A stretch of DNA of 64,000 nucleotides from Mesorhizobium qingshengii (GTDB lineage Bacteria > Pseudomonadota > Alphaproteobacteria > Rhizobiales > Rhizobiaceae), in NCBI RefSeq assembly GCF_027563465.1, contig NZ_JAPFQA010000004.1, positions 186,001 to 250,000 on the forward strand, written 5' to 3'. Position numbers and translations under genes: made by a program. Position 1 is the stretch's first letter; every line of letters starts with the position of its first letter. The notes under the pieces are model-generated. The model was not told where the DNA came from, searched no databases, and worked only from the letters and a program-made list of their open reading frames with translations. Of this stretch, positions 9,199 to 19,010 are shown piece by piece.

Positions 9199-10330
9199 CC
9201 TTGCGCTGCTCCGGCGGCAGGGCGGACACTGGCGACGTCACCGGCTTGACGGAAAGCCGCTTGATGGCTTCGCGGTCAAGTCCGCCTTCAATGTTCGCCA
9301 GCGTCTCCGGGTCGGCGCCCGGATCGGGCTTGGAAACCGGGACCGGAACGAGCGGTGCCGCCTCGGTCTCGGGCCGCGCCTGCTGCTGATATGGCGGATT
9401 GCCGCCGATGATCTGGAAATTCTGCGCCGCGTTGCAGCCGCAGGCCGGCGGCCGCGATATGTTGGACTGCTTGTAGAGATAGGCGGTCGGCAATTCGCTG
9501 TAAGGCCTGCCGGTGACCGATGACGTCATCGATGCCGAATCGTCGTCCATGCCGCGCGAATAGAAAACCTGCATCTCGGTGCCGGGGCAGCTCGATTCGC
9601 AATTCTTCTGGTCGCGTTCGAAATCGCTGACCGAGGCGGCATTCGACATCGGAAAGAAGTAGCCGTCGCAGGTGCGCACGCAAGTGGTATGGAACTCGCC
9701 GCCGACGCTCGGAAAGTCTGGTATGCCGGGTTGGTTGAGCACTCGGACGTTGCGCTCCTCGCCGGGATCGTCGGACTGGTCGAGTGTGTCGAGCGAATCG
9801 ATTTGCCGGCTATTGCCACCGAAAAGCTGGTCGAACAGGTTTCTGTTGCCGTCTTCGCGGTTGGCTTCCTGCGGCGGCGTGCGCCGTGGGGCAATTGTGT
9901 TGTCGTCATCACGGCAACCATTGGCGTCGAGCGCCGCCAGGATGCGTCCGCGATCACGACGCGAGCCGCCGCCGTCCGCCAGCCGCTCGCGTTTGCTTTG
10001 CAGGGCATCGAGATTGGCATTCATGCGCTCGATGGTGGCATTGAGCCCGGCACATTGATTGACGTTGCGGCCGAACAGCGAAAAGCCGCAGCCGGCGCTG
10101 CTGGACTGGCTGCGGGCCTTCGAGATCTGCTCGCGTTGCCTGGCGATGGCGGCGTCGTATTTCCGGATCAGGGCCGGGCCACCACCGCCACCGCGCGAGG
10201 CCGCGGCAAGATCGGCCTCCAACTGGCGGCAGACCCTCGGAGCGGCCTGTGGCTCGGTGACCGCGGCGCCAGAAAGCAAGAGGCCAAGCAGCACGGCAGC
10301 ATGCGCCTGCTTCCACCCTCCGCTTGTCAT
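9116..10330 (-). CDS. Secreted DUF2865 domain protein
   Basis: A 404-residue exported protein. Residues 1-29 form a Sec signal peptide (hydrophobic [16 protein letters not shown], cleavage probably after PQA). A coiled-coil segment (about 35-125) follows, then an acidic and Asn-rich linker, then the Cys-containing DUF2865 core (about 215-320) with [32 protein letters not shown] and [11 protein letters not shown]. The paired cysteines suggest disulphides in the periplasm. The Pro-rich C-terminus is low complexity. Family function is unknown; some relatives sit near peptidoglycan or envelope genes. Its 3' end overlaps gltX by 83 bp on the other strand, so the two transcripts collide. The stop at 9116 is firm. 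Confidence 0.85.
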   Translation of the reverse strand: MTSGGWKQAHAAVLLGLLLSGAAVTEPQAAPRVCRQLEADLAAASRGGGGGPALIRKYDAAIARQREQISKARSQSSSAGCGFSLFGRNVNQCAGLNATIERMNANLDALQSKRERLADGGGSRRDRGRILAALDANGCRDDDNTIAPRRTPPQEANREDGNRNLFDQLFGGNSRQIDSLDTLDQSDDPGEERNVRVLNQPGIPDFPSVGGEFHTTCVRTCDGYFFPMSNAASVSDFERDQKNCESSCPGTEMQVFYSRGMDDDSASMTSSVTGRPYSELPTAYLYKQSNISRPPACGCNAAQNFQIIGGNPPYQQQARPETEAAPLVPVPVSKPDPGADPETLANIEGGLDREAIKRLSVKPVTSPVSALPPEQRKVRVVGPAFLPDPSAAINLQAPAPKAVR

Positions 10331-10404
10331 CCGCCCAACTCCGCCTGACCGTCCGCAAGGCTACCGTGTTCGCGGTTAACCGCAGTTTACCGCGAAATTG
10401 GCAT

Positions 10405-12729
10405 TCAGCCCAGATTGGCGATCGCCTGTGCCTGCTGTGCGGCTTCGGCGATCGCCAGCGCTGTCATGTTGACCACGCCGCGCGAGGTCACCGACGGTGT
10501 CAGTATGTGTGCCGGCTTGTCGGTGCCGAGCAGGATCGGACCGACATGCAGTGCATCCATCATCGTGCGCAGCGCGGTGAGCGTGATGTTGGCCGCGTCG
10601 AGATTCGGGAACACCAACAGGTTGGCTTCGCCCTTCAGCCGTGAGTGCGGGTAGACACGCTGGCGCAACTGCTCCGACAGGGCCGAGTCGGCATGCATCT
10701 CGCCGTCGCACTGCAACTCGGGCGCAATCCGCGCCAGGATCGCCGCCGCCTGCCGCATCTTCAGCGCGCTCGGCGCATCGCGCGAGCCGAAATCCGAGAA
10801 CGACAGCAGGGCAGCCTTGGGCTCGATGCCGAAGCGCCTGATCTCCTCCGCCGCCAGAATGGTCATCTCCGCGATCTCCTCCGCCTTCGGATCAACCGAG
10901 ACATAGGTGTCGGTGAGGAAGATGATGCCGCGCTGCGAGATCAGCATGGACAGCGTCGACAGGTCATGATCCCTGATGCCGGCACGCTGGCCAATGATCA
11001 GGGTGACATTGCGCAGATGGCGGGCAAAGCGGCCCTCGAGGCCACAGATCATGGCGTCGGCGTCGCCGCGTTTCAGGGCGAGTGCGGCGATGACCGTGTT
11101 GTCGGTGCGCACCATGGTGCGCGCGGCCTCCGTCGTCACGCCGCGCCGGCCTGCGAGCTCGATCAGCAGATCGACATAATGGCGGTAGCGCGGGTCGTCT
11201 TCCGGGTTGATCAGGCCGAAATCGACGCCGGGCTTGATGCGCAGTCCGTAGCGCTTCAGCCTGACCTCGACCACATGCGGCCGGCCGATCAGGATCGGCT
11301 CGGCGATGCCTTCCTCGAGCACCACCTGGGCAGCGCGCAACACGCGTTCGTCCTCACCCTCGGCATAGATGACACGCTTGGCGCTCGACGCCTTGGCCGA
11401 CGAGAACACCGGCTTCATCACCAGTCCGGAACGGAAGACGAAGCGATTGAGCTTGTCGATGTAGGCGGCGAAATCGGTGATCGGCCGTGTTGCGACACCA
11501 GTGTCGCAGGCTGCCTTGGCGACGGCCGGGGCGATGCGCAGGATCAGGCGCGGATCGAAGGGCGAGGGGATCAGGAACTCGGGTCCGAAGACCGGCGTCT
11601 CGCCGGAATAGGCACGCGCGGCGACATCCGAGGGCTCCTCGCGGGCAAGCGCCGCGATCGCCCGCACCGCTGCCATCTTCATCTCTTCATTGATGGCGCT
11701 CGCGCCGCAGTCCAGTGCACCGCGGAAGATGTAAGGAAAGCACAGTACGTTGTTGACCTGATTGGGAAAATCCGATCTCCCCGTGCAAATCATCGCGTCG
11801 GGCCGGGCGGCCCTTGCCACCTCCGGCATGATCTCCGGGTTGGGATTGGCCAGCGCCAGGATCAATGGTTTTGGCGCCATGTGCCGCAGCAGTTCCGGCT
11901 TCAGCACGCCTGCCGCCGAGAGGCCGAGGAAGACGTCGGCGCCGGGGATGACATCGGCCAGCGTGCGCGCCTCGGTGTCCTTCACATAGGGGTCTTTCCA
12001 GCGGTCCATCTCGTCGATTCGCCCCTTGTAGGCGACGCCGAAACGGTCGGTGACCCAGATGTTCTCCACCCGCGCGCCAAGAGAAACCAGCAGATTGAGA
12101 CAGGCAAGGGCCGCCGCGCCGGCGCCCGAGGTGACGATCTTGATGTCCGAAATGGTCTTGCCGGCAAATTCCAGTCCGTTGAGCACGGCGGCGGCGACAA
12201 TGATGGCGGTGCCATGCTGGTCGTCGTGGAACACCGGGATGCCCATGCGGGCTTTCAACTGCTCTTCCACCTCAAAGCACTCGGGCGCCTTGATGTCCTC
12301 GAGGTTGATTCCGCCGAAGGTCGGCTCCAGCGCCGATATCGTCTCGACCATGCGCTCGATGCCCGGCGCGTCGATCTCGATGTCGAACACATCAATGCCG
12401 GCGAACTTCTTGAACAGGACAGCCTTGCCCTCCATGACAGGTTTGGAGGCAAGCGGTCCGATATTGCCGAGGCCAAGCACGGCCGATCCGTTGGAGACGA
12501 CGCCGACCAGATTGGCGCGCGCCGTATAGTCGGCGGCGGTCGCCGGATCGTCGCGGATTTCGAGGCAAGGGGCGGCGACGCCCGGCGAATAAGCGAGCGC
12601 GAGGTCGCGCTGGTTGCCGAGCGGCTTGGTCGCCTGGATCTCGAGCTTTCCCGGACTTGGATATTTGTGGAAGTAGAGGGCGGCTTCGTCGAGATCCGAA
12701 CGTGCCGTTTTCTTGTTCTCGCCTTCCAT
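10405..12729 (-). CDS. maeB: NADP-dependent malic enzyme with phosphotransacetylase-like domain
   Basis: Converts malate to pyruvate and CO2 with reduction of NAD(P)+, linking the TCA cycle to pyruvate; in rhizobia such enzymes matter for dicarboxylate use. It has 774 residues. The malic enzyme N-terminal domain (about 20-160) holds YSPGVAAPC and the catalytic region of [19 protein letters not shown]. The NAD-binding domain (about 170-410) has [17 protein letters not shown]. The C-terminal domain (about 435-765) resembles phosphotransacetylase but usually lacks that activity and serves oligomerisation or regulation. Sequence alone does not separate the NAD+-preferring (Dme) and NADP+-preferring (Tme) rhizobial types. 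It appears monocistronic; the next upstream gene is 176 bp away. Confidence 0.92.
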   Translation of the reverse strand: MEGENKKTARSDLDEAALYFHKYPSPGKLEIQATKPLGNQRDLALAYSPGVAAPCLEIRDDPATAADYTARANLVGVVSNGSAVLGLGNIGPLASKPVMEGKAVLFKKFAGIDVFDIEIDAPGIERMVETISALEPTFGGINLEDIKAPECFEVEEQLKARMGIPVFHDDQHGTAIIVAAAVLNGLEFAGKTISDIKIVTSGAGAAALACLNLLVSLGARVENIWVTDRFGVAYKGRIDEMDRWKDPYVKDTEARTLADVIPGADVFLGLSAAGVLKPELLRHMAPKPLILALANPNPEIMPEVARAARPDAMICTGRSDFPNQVNNVLCFPYIFRGALDCGASAINEEMKMAAVRAIAALAREEPSDVAARAYSGETPVFGPEFLIPSPFDPRLILRIAPAVAKAACDTGVATRPITDFAAYIDKLNRFVFRSGLVMKPVFSSAKASSAKRVIYAEGEDERVLRAAQVVLEEGIAEPILIGRPHVVEVRLKRYGLRIKPGVDFGLINPEDDPRYRHYVDLLIELAGRRGVTTEAARTMVRTDNTVIAALALKRGDADAMICGLEGRFARHLRNVTLIIGQRAGIRDHDLSTLSMLISQRGIIFLTDTYVSVDPKAEEIAEMTILAAEEIRRFGIEPKAALLSFSDFGSRDAPSALKMRQAAAILARIAPELQCDGEMHADSALSEQLRQRVYPHSRLKGEANLLVFPNLDAANITLTALRTMMDALHVGPILLGTDKPAHILTPSVTSRGVVNMTALAIAEAAQQAQAIANLG

Positions 12730-12905
12730 GCGGCCGCTCCCTCGAAATCTGCTTGAAGAGTCCTTTTAGCATGCGGCCAAGCTTTTTCGCGACGCTAATC
12801 GACGCGCCGGCGGCTCTACCCGGCGGCGCGTCCAAAACAACGATCTATCAAATGCTTATGCGGATTTCATGCCAGATGAGTCTTGCTGCTTGACAGGCGT
12901 GTCGA

Positions 12906-13685
12906 TCAAAAGGCGCTGACGTAGAGACCGCCGTCGACCGGTATGTTCTGCCCGGTCAGATAGCCGGCATGGACCGAGCACAGGAAGGCGCAGATCTGGC
13001 CAAACTCCTCCGGCGTGCCGAGCCGCTTGGCCGGGACGTCGGCGCTGAGGCGGGTCTTGCGCGCGGCGGCAGCGGCGGGGTCTTCGACCGTGCCGGCCTC
13101 ATGCGGCCCGCGCAGCCGGTCGGTATCGAGCTTGCCCGGCAGCAGGCTGTTGATGGTCACGTTGCGATCCACCACCGTGCGTGCCACGCCGGCGAGGAAC
13201 GATGTCAGGCCGGCGCGCGCGCCCGACGACAGATCGAGGCCAGGGATGGGAACGTAGACCGACAGCGAGGTGATGTTGACGATGCGGCCAAAGCCGCGCG
13301 CCGCCATGCCGTCTATGACGGCCTGGACCAGTTCGATCGGCGTCACCATGTTCTGGGTGACGCCTTCGAGGATCTTCGTGCGATCGAGTTCACGGAAATC
13401 GCGAAGCGGCGGGCCGCCATTGTTGTTGACGAGAATGTCCGGGTCCGGACAAGCCGCGAGCAGCGCCTTCTGCACCTCGGGTTTCGAAACGTCGCCGACC
13501 ACCTCCTTGACCGCCACGCCATGACGCTCGCGCAGCTCGGCGGCGGTTTTTGCCACCAGTTCGGCGTTGCGGCCGTTGACGACGATGTCGCAGCCGGCCT
13601 CGGCCAGCGCCATGGCGCAGCCGCGCCCAAGTCCCTTGCTCGAAGCGCAGACGATAGCCTTCTTTCCGCGAATACCGAGATCCAT
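12906..13685 (-). CDS. SDR family protein lacking the catalytic Tyr and Lys
   Basis: A 259-residue short-chain dehydrogenase/reductase-fold protein resembling beta-ketoacyl-ACP reductases. The cofactor motif is CASSKGLGRG (about residues 12-21) and the NNAG motif has become NNNGGP. At the active site the usual Tyr-x-x-x-Lys is replaced: the aligned segment reads LSSGARAGL, so Tyr is Ser and Lys is Arg, while ITS upstream keeps a Ser. The C-terminal GQNIPVDGGLY is normal. This matches a known BKR-like SDR subgroup lacking the standard catalytic residues, so ordinary reductase activity is doubtful. The start at 13685 is fixed by AGGAGAAAATCATC before the ATG. It is divergent from the phosphoesterase gene. 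Confidence 0.85.
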   Translation of the reverse strand: MDLGIRGKKAIVCASSKGLGRGCAMALAEAGCDIVVNGRNAELVAKTAAELRERHGVAVKEVVGDVSKPEVQKALLAACPDPDILVNNNGGPPLRDFRELDRTKILEGVTQNMVTPIELVQAVIDGMAARGFGRIVNITSLSVYVPIPGLDLSSGARAGLTSFLAGVARTVVDRNVTINSLLPGKLDTDRLRGPHEAGTVEDPAAAAARKTRLSADVPAKRLGTPEEFGQICAFLCSVHAGYLTGQNIPVDGGLYVSAF

Positions 13686-13805
13686 GATGATTTTCTCCTC
13701 TTGAGCCGGCGGCAAGCTAGTCCCACGGCTGGACCAATCGCAACCGTCATACGGTTGTTGCATGAATCGGGGCATAGCCTGCGCGAAAGCAAGGGTGAAA
13801 TCGCG

Positions 13806-14621
13806 ATGTCCGGCCAAGAGCCCCGCACTTTTCGCAGCATGTTCATTTCCGACGTCCATCTCGGATCGAAGGCGGCGAAGGCCGAATTCCTGATCGACTT
13901 CCTTAGATATCACGACGCCGACATCATCTATCTTGTCGGTGACATCGTCGATGGCTGGCGGTTGCGGCGGAGCTGGCACTGGCCGCAAGGCCACAACGAC
14001 GTCGTGCAGAAATTGCTGCGCAAGGCGCGCAAGGGCGCCAGCATTACCTACATCGCCGGCAACCACGATGAATTCGCGCGCCAGTTCCAGGGCGTGCATT
14101 TCGGCGGCATCGTCGTCGCCGACCGCGCCATCCACGAAACCGCCGACGGCAAACGCCTGCTCGTCATCCACGGCGACCAGTTCGATACCGTCGTCCACAA
14201 CGCGCGTTGGCTCGCGTACCTTGGCGACCACGCCTATGACGCGGCGATGCTGGTCAACCGGGTCGTCACGCGGCTTCGTCAACTGCTCGGCCTGCCGTAT
14301 TGGTCGTTCTCGTCCTGGGCCAAGGCCAACGTCAAGAAGGCGGTGAACTTCATCGGCTCGTTCCAGACCATGCTTGCGGAGGAGGCGCGCCGCTCGCATG
14401 TCGACGGCATCATCTGCGGCCATATCCATCATGCCGCCATCGAGAATTTTGGCGATGTCCAGTACATCAATACCGGTGACTGGGTGGAAAGCTGCACCGC
14501 CGTTGTCGAGCACTTTGACGGCCGGATGGAAATCCTGACCTGGGCGCAGGTGCTGCCCGAGGCGCCGGACGAGCCCTTCATCCCGATGCTCATCGAGGAC
14601 CGGGTGGGGCAGGCGGCATAG
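13806..14621 (+). CDS. LpxH-like calcineurin-type metallophosphoesterase
   Basis: A 271-residue metallophosphoesterase with all the metal-binding motifs in order: SDVHLGS (about 14), GDIVDGWRLR (about 44), GNHDEF (about 80), HGDQFD (about 117) and GHIHHA (about 202). It resembles the LpxH branch, which cleaves UDP-2,3-diacylglucosamine to lipid X in lipid A synthesis. Alphaproteobacteria usually use the unrelated LpxI for that step, so this protein may have a different phospho-substrate in the envelope. The start at 13806 follows AAGGGTGAAATCGCG; the long frame to 12969 is antisense to the SDR gene and was discarded. A weak hairpin follows at 14663. Confidence 0.85.
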   Translation: MSGQEPRTFRSMFISDVHLGSKAAKAEFLIDFLRYHDADIIYLVGDIVDGWRLRRSWHWPQGHNDVVQKLLRKARKGASITYIAGNHDEFARQFQGVHFGGIVVADRAIHETADGKRLLVIHGDQFDTVVHNARWLAYLGDHAYDAAMLVNRVVTRLRQLLGLPYWSFSSWAKANVKKAVNFIGSFQTMLAEEARRSHVDGIICGHIHHAAIENFGDVQYINTGDWVESCTAVVEHFDGRMEILTWAQVLPEAPDEPFIPMLIEDRVGQAA

Positions 14622-14662
14622 CGCCGGAGTTCATTTCGGGCCTGGGATCAATCGATTAGGCC

Positions 14663-14682
14663 AACCGGTTTCGCCCGGTTTT
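14663..14682 (+). terminator. Weak stem-loop after the phosphoesterase gene
   Basis: AACCGG and CCGGTT form a six-base-pair stem around a six-base loop, followed by only two extra T residues. It may contribute to termination but is far from an ideal intrinsic terminator. Confidence 0.3.
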
Positions 14683-14746
14683 CGCCCATGTTAAGGGATC
14701 GATACGCGTTGCCGTCCGGTCGAGTGCAGCGTTATTGGATCGATTC

Positions 14747-15961
14747 ATGTCCCTGCCGCCGCTTTCTCCCGAACAACTCGTCAAGCCGCGCCATTTCGAA
14801 CTGCGCATCAGCCTGATCTTCGCGACGCTGTTCGTGCCGCTCGGAACGCATCTGCCTTACTTCCCGCTGTGGCTGCAGGCCAAGGGTTTCCATGCCGAGC
14901 AGATCGCCGTGATCCTGGCGGCACCGATGTTCCTGCGCGTGGTGACGACGCCGTTGCTGACCGCGCTGGCCGACAGGGCCAGGGATCGCGCCGATGTCTA
15001 TGTCGCGCTGGTGGCCTCGGCGCTGCTCTTGTCGGCGGGTTATTTCCTGACGCCGACCTATGCCATGATGCTGGCGGTGTCGCTGGCGCTGACCATCGTC
15101 TGGACGCCGCATTCGCCGATCGCCGATTCGCTGGCGCTGTCGGGCGTGCGCCGCTTCGGCTCGAACTACACCGGCATGCGCAAATGGGGCTCGATCTCCT
15201 ATCTGTTCGCCAATGTCGCCGGCGGCTTCATCCTGTCGGCAACCGGCCCTGGAGCCGTTCCGGTGATCATCTTCGTATCGCTGGCAGCCGCCCTTGCAGC
15301 CGGCTTGCTGGCGCCGCGCCTTGGCCGTCCGCGCCGCTCGTCGCCGCTTTCGGCCACCGACATCCAGCAGTCGGCGCCAAAACTTCTCAACCCGTATTTC
15401 CTGTATTTTTCCATCGGTGTCGGCGTCATCACCGCCAGCCACGCATTCCTCTACGGCTTCGTCTCGATCTACTGGAAATCGATCGGCATCGGCGACTCGG
15501 TCGTCGGCTTGCTGTGGGCATGGGGCGTGGTGTCCGAAGTCTGCATGTTCATGATGTTCACCCGCTTTTTCGGCGCGTTCTCGGTCGTGACGATCATGAT
15601 GATGGCGGGGGTTGGGGCCGTCGTGCGATGGATCGCCTTTCCCCTGGTCTGGCCGCTTGGCCTCGGCGTTGCCGGGTTTTTCGGCGTCCAGACGCTGCAT
15701 TCGGTCTCGGTGGCGCTGGTGCTGATCGGCCTGCAGAAGATGATCGGCGAAACGATTTCCGAGGAGCGGACAGGCGCCGCGCAAGGCATCGCCTATTTCT
15801 CCAACGGGTTCTTCATGGCGGTGGTGACGCTGGCGTCCGGCCCGCTTTACGACCGTTTCGGCGTCGACGGCTTCTTTGCCATGATCCCGATCGCCTTGAT
15901 CGGATTGATCCTGATCGGGCTTGCGGCGCGCTCAGCCCCACAACGCCGTATCGGGCGGTGA
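14747..15961 (+). CDS. MFS transporter, phenylpropionate permease (HcaT)-like
   Basis: A 404-residue major facilitator with 12 predicted membrane helices. The N-terminus, in which an LRISLIFATLFVPLG helix is followed by HLPYFPLWLQAKGF, matches the HcaT/nucleoside:H+ symporter-like branch. The conserved RKWGSISYLFAN segment (about 145-156) and the GAAQGIAYFSNGFFMA segment near the end also fit. The substrate is not determinable; annotations in relatives (3-phenylpropionate) are largely by homology. A TTG at 14735 is an alternative start in frame; neither start has a good ribosome-binding site. The last 30 bases overlap the end of the convergent racemase gene. Confidence 0.82.
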   Translation: MSLPPLSPEQLVKPRHFELRISLIFATLFVPLGTHLPYFPLWLQAKGFHAEQIAVILAAPMFLRVVTTPLLTALADRARDRADVYVALVASALLLSAGYFLTPTYAMMLAVSLALTIVWTPHSPIADSLALSGVRRFGSNYTGMRKWGSISYLFANVAGGFILSATGPGAVPVIIFVSLAAALAAGLLAPRLGRPRRSSPLSATDIQQSAPKLLNPYFLYFSIGVGVITASHAFLYGFVSIYWKSIGIGDSVVGLLWAWGVVSEVCMFMMFTRFFGAFSVVTIMMMAGVGAVVRWIAFPLVWPLGLGVAGFFGVQTLHSVSVALVLIGLQKMIGETISEERTGAAQGIAYFSNGFFMAVVTLASGPLYDRFGVDGFFAMIPIALIGLILIGLAARSAPQRRIGR

Positions 15962-16915
15962 CACCCGAGATCCCTGGTAGACAAGGCCGGGCACTCGGTC
16001 GCGGGCAAGCAGCAGCGGACCGTCGAGGTCGACGAAATCGGCGCCCTGGGCCAGCAAGACGGCCGGCGCCATTGCCAGCGACGTGCCGACCATGCAGCCG
16101 ACCATGATGCTGAAACCGAGTTCGCGGGCGCGATCGCGCAGGACGAGCGCCGCCGTCAGGCCGCCCGATTTGTCGAGCTTGATGTTGACGGCGTCGTAGA
16201 GGCCGGCAAGCGCTTCGAGGTTTTTGGCCTCGTGCACGCTTTCATCGGCGCAGATCGGCACGGGATGCGCGATATGGCGCAGGATCTCGTCGTGACCGGC
16301 CGGCAGCGGCTGTTCGATCAGCGCGATGCCTTGCTCGGCGGCAAAGGCAAGGTTTGCAACGATGTTGTCGTCGGTCCAGCCCTCATTGGCGTCGAGGATG
16401 ATGCGGCTGTCGGGCGCCGCTTGCCGGACGGCGCGGATGCGGGCGATGTCGTTGTCACCACCGATCTTGACCTTGAGCAGCGGCCGCGTTGCATTGGCTT
16501 GGGCTTGCGCCGCCATCGCCTCCGGCTCGCCCAGCGACAGCGTGTAGGCCGTCTCCAGTCCCGATAGTGGAACGGCGCCAATTGCGGTAGCGACGGGTGT
16601 TCCGCTGATCTTCGCCTCCAGATCCCACAGAGCGCAGTCGATGGCGTTGCGGGCAGCGCCTGCCGGCATGGCGTCCAGCAAGGCCGTCCGGCTGATGCCG
16701 CCGGCGATCCGGTCGCGCATCGCCTCGATCGCTGTGCGCACACCATCCATGGTCTCGCCATAGCGCTTGTAAGGGACGCATTCGCCACGGCCGGCGTGGC
16801 CGCTCTCGCTGATCGTGCAGGTGATGACCTCTGCTTCCGTCTTCGAACCACGCGAAATGGTGAAGGTTCCGGCGATCGGAAAACGTTCGGCCTCAACCGA
16901 AATGACACGCGCCAT
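15932..16915 (-). CDS. dgcA: Enolase-superfamily epimerase, probable N-acetyl-D-glutamate racemase / dipeptide epimerase
   Basis: A 327-residue member of the muconate lactonising/dipeptide epimerase group. Visible catalytic elements are the K-x-K motif in LLKVKIGG (about 148), the three metal ligands in ILDANEGW, LIEQPLP and ICADES, and the second catalytic Lys in VNIKLDKSGG. The N-terminal capping segment has RGECVPYKRYGE. Related Rhizobiales proteins are annotated as DgcA, which racemises N-acetyl-D-glutamate in D-glutamate catabolism; L-Ala-D/L-Glu epimerase is the alternative. The usual partner dgcN is not next to it here. The start at 16915 is supported by GGAGCAGAAAAAT; an upstream in-frame ATG at 16954 is less likely. 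It is divergent from the Mla-type operon. Confidence 0.78.
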   Translation of the reverse strand: MARVISVEAERFPIAGTFTISRGSKTEAEVITCTISESGHAGRGECVPYKRYGETMDGVRTAIEAMRDRIAGGISRTALLDAMPAGAARNAIDCALWDLEAKISGTPVATAIGAVPLSGLETAYTLSLGEPEAMAAQAQANATRPLLKVKIGGDNDIARIRAVRQAAPDSRIILDANEGWTDDNIVANLAFAAEQGIALIEQPLPAGHDEILRHIAHPVPICADESVHEAKNLEALAGLYDAVNIKLDKSGGLTAALVLRDRARELGFSIMVGCMVGTSLAMAPAVLLAQGADFVDLDGPLLLARDRVPGLVYQGSRVSPPDTALWG

Positions 16916-16991
16916 ATTTTTCTGCTCCGGCTGTGCGACAAGCGTTGTCGGCAAATCGACAGGTCAGACCCGTCAGGCTAAACAGGACGCC

Positions 16992-18179
16992 ATGTTGACC
17001 ATCGGCAAGCGCGACGCAAGCGGCACGACCGCGGGGGAGGCTGACCACGAACCGCGCGTGGCGATCGGCGAGGAGGACGGCGTTCTTGGCTGCGCGTTCT
17101 CCGGAATCTGGACAACACGCACCGTCGCGCTGATCGACACCGATATGCGCAAGATCGAGAAACGGAGTGGTTTCAAGACCTTGGCGCTCGATCTTTCCAA
17201 CATCGAGAAGATGGATACCGCCGGCGCCTGGCTGATAGACAGGCTGGTCAGCGCTTTCGAGAAAAAGGGCGTCAAGATCCAGCTGCAAGGCCAAAGCGAG
17301 ATCGCTTCGATACTGCTCGACGCTGTGGGTGAGGCTGTTCGGCGCGAATCCGAATCCGGTCCGGTGCGGCCGCCCAACATCATCATTCGCACGCTGGAGG
17401 CGGTCGGCCGGCGCGTCTACGAGATGCGCGACGACTTCCTCGCCTCGATGAACATCCTCGGCGCCACCATCCGCGGCGCGCAGATGAAGCTCGGCCGCGG
17501 CCATGCCGTCAATCCCGCGGCGATCTTCAATCAGATAGACCGCATGGGCGTCGGCGCCATCCCGGTGGTGGTGCTGATGTCGGCGATCGTCGGCGCCATC
17601 GTCGCCCAGCAAGGCGCCTATCAGCTCAGCTACTTCGGCGCCGATATTTTTGTCGTCGACCTCGTCGGCGTGCTGATCCTGCGCGAGCTCGGCGTGCTGA
17701 TGACGGCGATCATGATCGCCGGTCGCTCCGGAAGTGCGATTACCGCCGAGATCGGCTCGATGAAGATGCGCGAGGAGGTCGACGCGCTGAAGGTGATCGG
17801 GCTTAACCCGATCGGCGTCCTGGTCTTCCCGCGGCTGGTGGCGCTGGTGATCGCCTTGCCGTGCCTGACCATCATCGCCAATTTCGCGGCGCTCGGCGGC
17901 GGCATTCTCGCGGCCTGGCTCTATTCGGATATCGCACCCGCCGCCTTCATAGACCGGCTGCGCGTCGCCATCGACCTCAGCACGATTTTCTCCGGCCTGA
18001 TCAAGGCACCGTTCATGGCCATGATCATCGGCACGATCGCCTCGGTCGAAGGCATGAAGGTCGGCGGCAGCGCCGAATCGCTCGGCCAGCACGTGACCGC
18101 CTCGGTGGTGAAGTCGATCTTCATCGTCATCATCCTCGACGGGCTTTTCGCCGTCTTCTATGCAGCTATCGAGTTCTGA
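16992..18179 (+). CDS. mlaE: MlaE-type permease with N-terminal STAS domain
   Basis: First gene of a lipid-transport operon. Its 395 residues comprise an N-terminal STAS domain (about 20-125, with KTLALDLSNIEKMDTAGAWL) and a C-terminal MlaE/YrbE permease with five to six membrane helices (about 180-395). Conserved permease segments include AIFNQIDRMGVGAIPVVVL and GRSGSAITAEIGSMKMREEVDAL (key part SAITAEIGSM). In E. coli the STAS partner (MlaB) is a separate protein; here it is fused, as in many alphaproteobacteria. The complex moves phospholipids between outer and inner membrane. The start at 16992 follows AGGACGCC; the longer frame from 16815 overlaps the divergent racemase gene. The ATPase gene follows with one base between. 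Confidence 0.9.
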   Translation: MLTIGKRDASGTTAGEADHEPRVAIGEEDGVLGCAFSGIWTTRTVALIDTDMRKIEKRSGFKTLALDLSNIEKMDTAGAWLIDRLVSAFEKKGVKIQLQGQSEIASILLDAVGEAVRRESESGPVRPPNIIIRTLEAVGRRVYEMRDDFLASMNILGATIRGAQMKLGRGHAVNPAAIFNQIDRMGVGAIPVVVLMSAIVGAIVAQQGAYQLSYFGADIFVVDLVGVLILRELGVLMTAIMIAGRSGSAITAEIGSMKMREEVDALKVIGLNPIGVLVFPRLVALVIALPCLTIIANFAALGGGILAAWLYSDIAPAAFIDRLRVAIDLSTIFSGLIKAPFMAMIIGTIASVEGMKVGGSAESLGQHVTASVVKSIFIVIILDGLFAVFYAAIEF

Positions 18180-18180
18180 G

Positions 18181-18996
18181 ATGAAGCTGCGGAGCAGGAC
18201 AAAGGCGATCGCGGACGACACGGGCGAGGGCGACATCGTGCTTTCCGCGCACGACATCACTGTGGCCTTCGCCGACAAGGTGATCCTCGACAAGTTGTCG
18301 CTCGACATCAGGCGCGGCGAGATTCTCGGTTTTGTCGGCGCCTCGGGCGCCGGCAAGTCGGTCCTGCTGCGCACCATTCTCGGCCTCACGCGCAAGCGGT
18401 CGGGCACGATCAAGCTGTTCGGCGTCGATGTCGAGAAGGCGAGCGACGCGGAGCGCCTGCGCATCGACATGCGGCTTGGCGTGCTGTTCCAGCACGGCGC
18501 GCTGTTTTCGGCGCTGACGGTCCTGGAAAACGTCCAGGTGCCGATGCGCGAGTATCTCGACCTGCCGCGAAAGCTGATGGACGAACTGGCGATGCTCAAG
18601 GTCGAGTTGGTCGGGCTGCCGCCGGACGCGGCGCAAAAATTCCCCTCCGAACTCTCCGGCGGCATGATCAAACGCGCGGCACTGGCGCGGGCGCTGGCGC
18701 TTGACCCCGATATCGTCTTCCTCGACGAGCCGACCTCCGGCCTCGATCCAATCAGCGCGGCGGAATTCGACGAACTGGTGGTCAAGCTGCGCGATACGAT
18801 GGACCTGACCGTCTATATGGTCACGCACGACCTCGACACACTTTTCACTGCTTGCGACCGCGTGGCCGTGCTCGGCAACAAGAGAGTGCTGGTCGAAGGC
18901 ACCATCGACGACATGCTGAAGAGCGAGGAGCCGTGGGTAAAATCCTATTTCCGCGGAAAACGCGCCCGGCAACTTGATCTTGCGGCGCGCGCATAG
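18181..18996 (+). CDS. mlaF: MlaF-type ABC transporter ATPase
   Basis: A 271-residue cytoplasmic ATPase that energises the MlaE permease. It has Walker A GASGAGKS (about 54-61), a Q-loop region in LGVLFQHGALFSALTV, signature LSGGMIKRAALARAL (about 158), Walker B DIVFLDEPTSGLDP and the switch His in VTHDLDTL. The LSGGM form of the signature is characteristic of the MlaF group. An alternative start at 18160 would overlap mlaE by 20 bases; the ATG at 18181, just after the mlaE stop, is preferred. Translation is probably coupled to mlaE. Confidence 0.92.
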   Translation: MKLRSRTKAIADDTGEGDIVLSAHDITVAFADKVILDKLSLDIRRGEILGFVGASGAGKSVLLRTILGLTRKRSGTIKLFGVDVEKASDAERLRIDMRLGVLFQHGALFSALTVLENVQVPMREYLDLPRKLMDELAMLKVELVGLPPDAAQKFPSELSGGMIKRAALARALALDPDIVFLDEPTSGLDPISAAEFDELVVKLRDTMDLTVYMVTHDLDTLFTACDRVAVLGNKRVLVEGTIDDMLKSEEPWVKSYFRGKRARQLDLAARA

Positions 18997-19010
18997 CCAT
19001 AAGTGAAGCA

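Noticed and set aside
10645..12756. 703-codon frame antisense to maeB
   Set aside because: Composition is Arg/Asp/Gly-rich and non-conserved; the opposite strand has the real malic enzyme.
16893..18785. 630-codon minus frame opposite the mlaE and mlaF genes
   Set aside because: Shadow of the lipid-transport operon; no ribosome-binding site or known domain.
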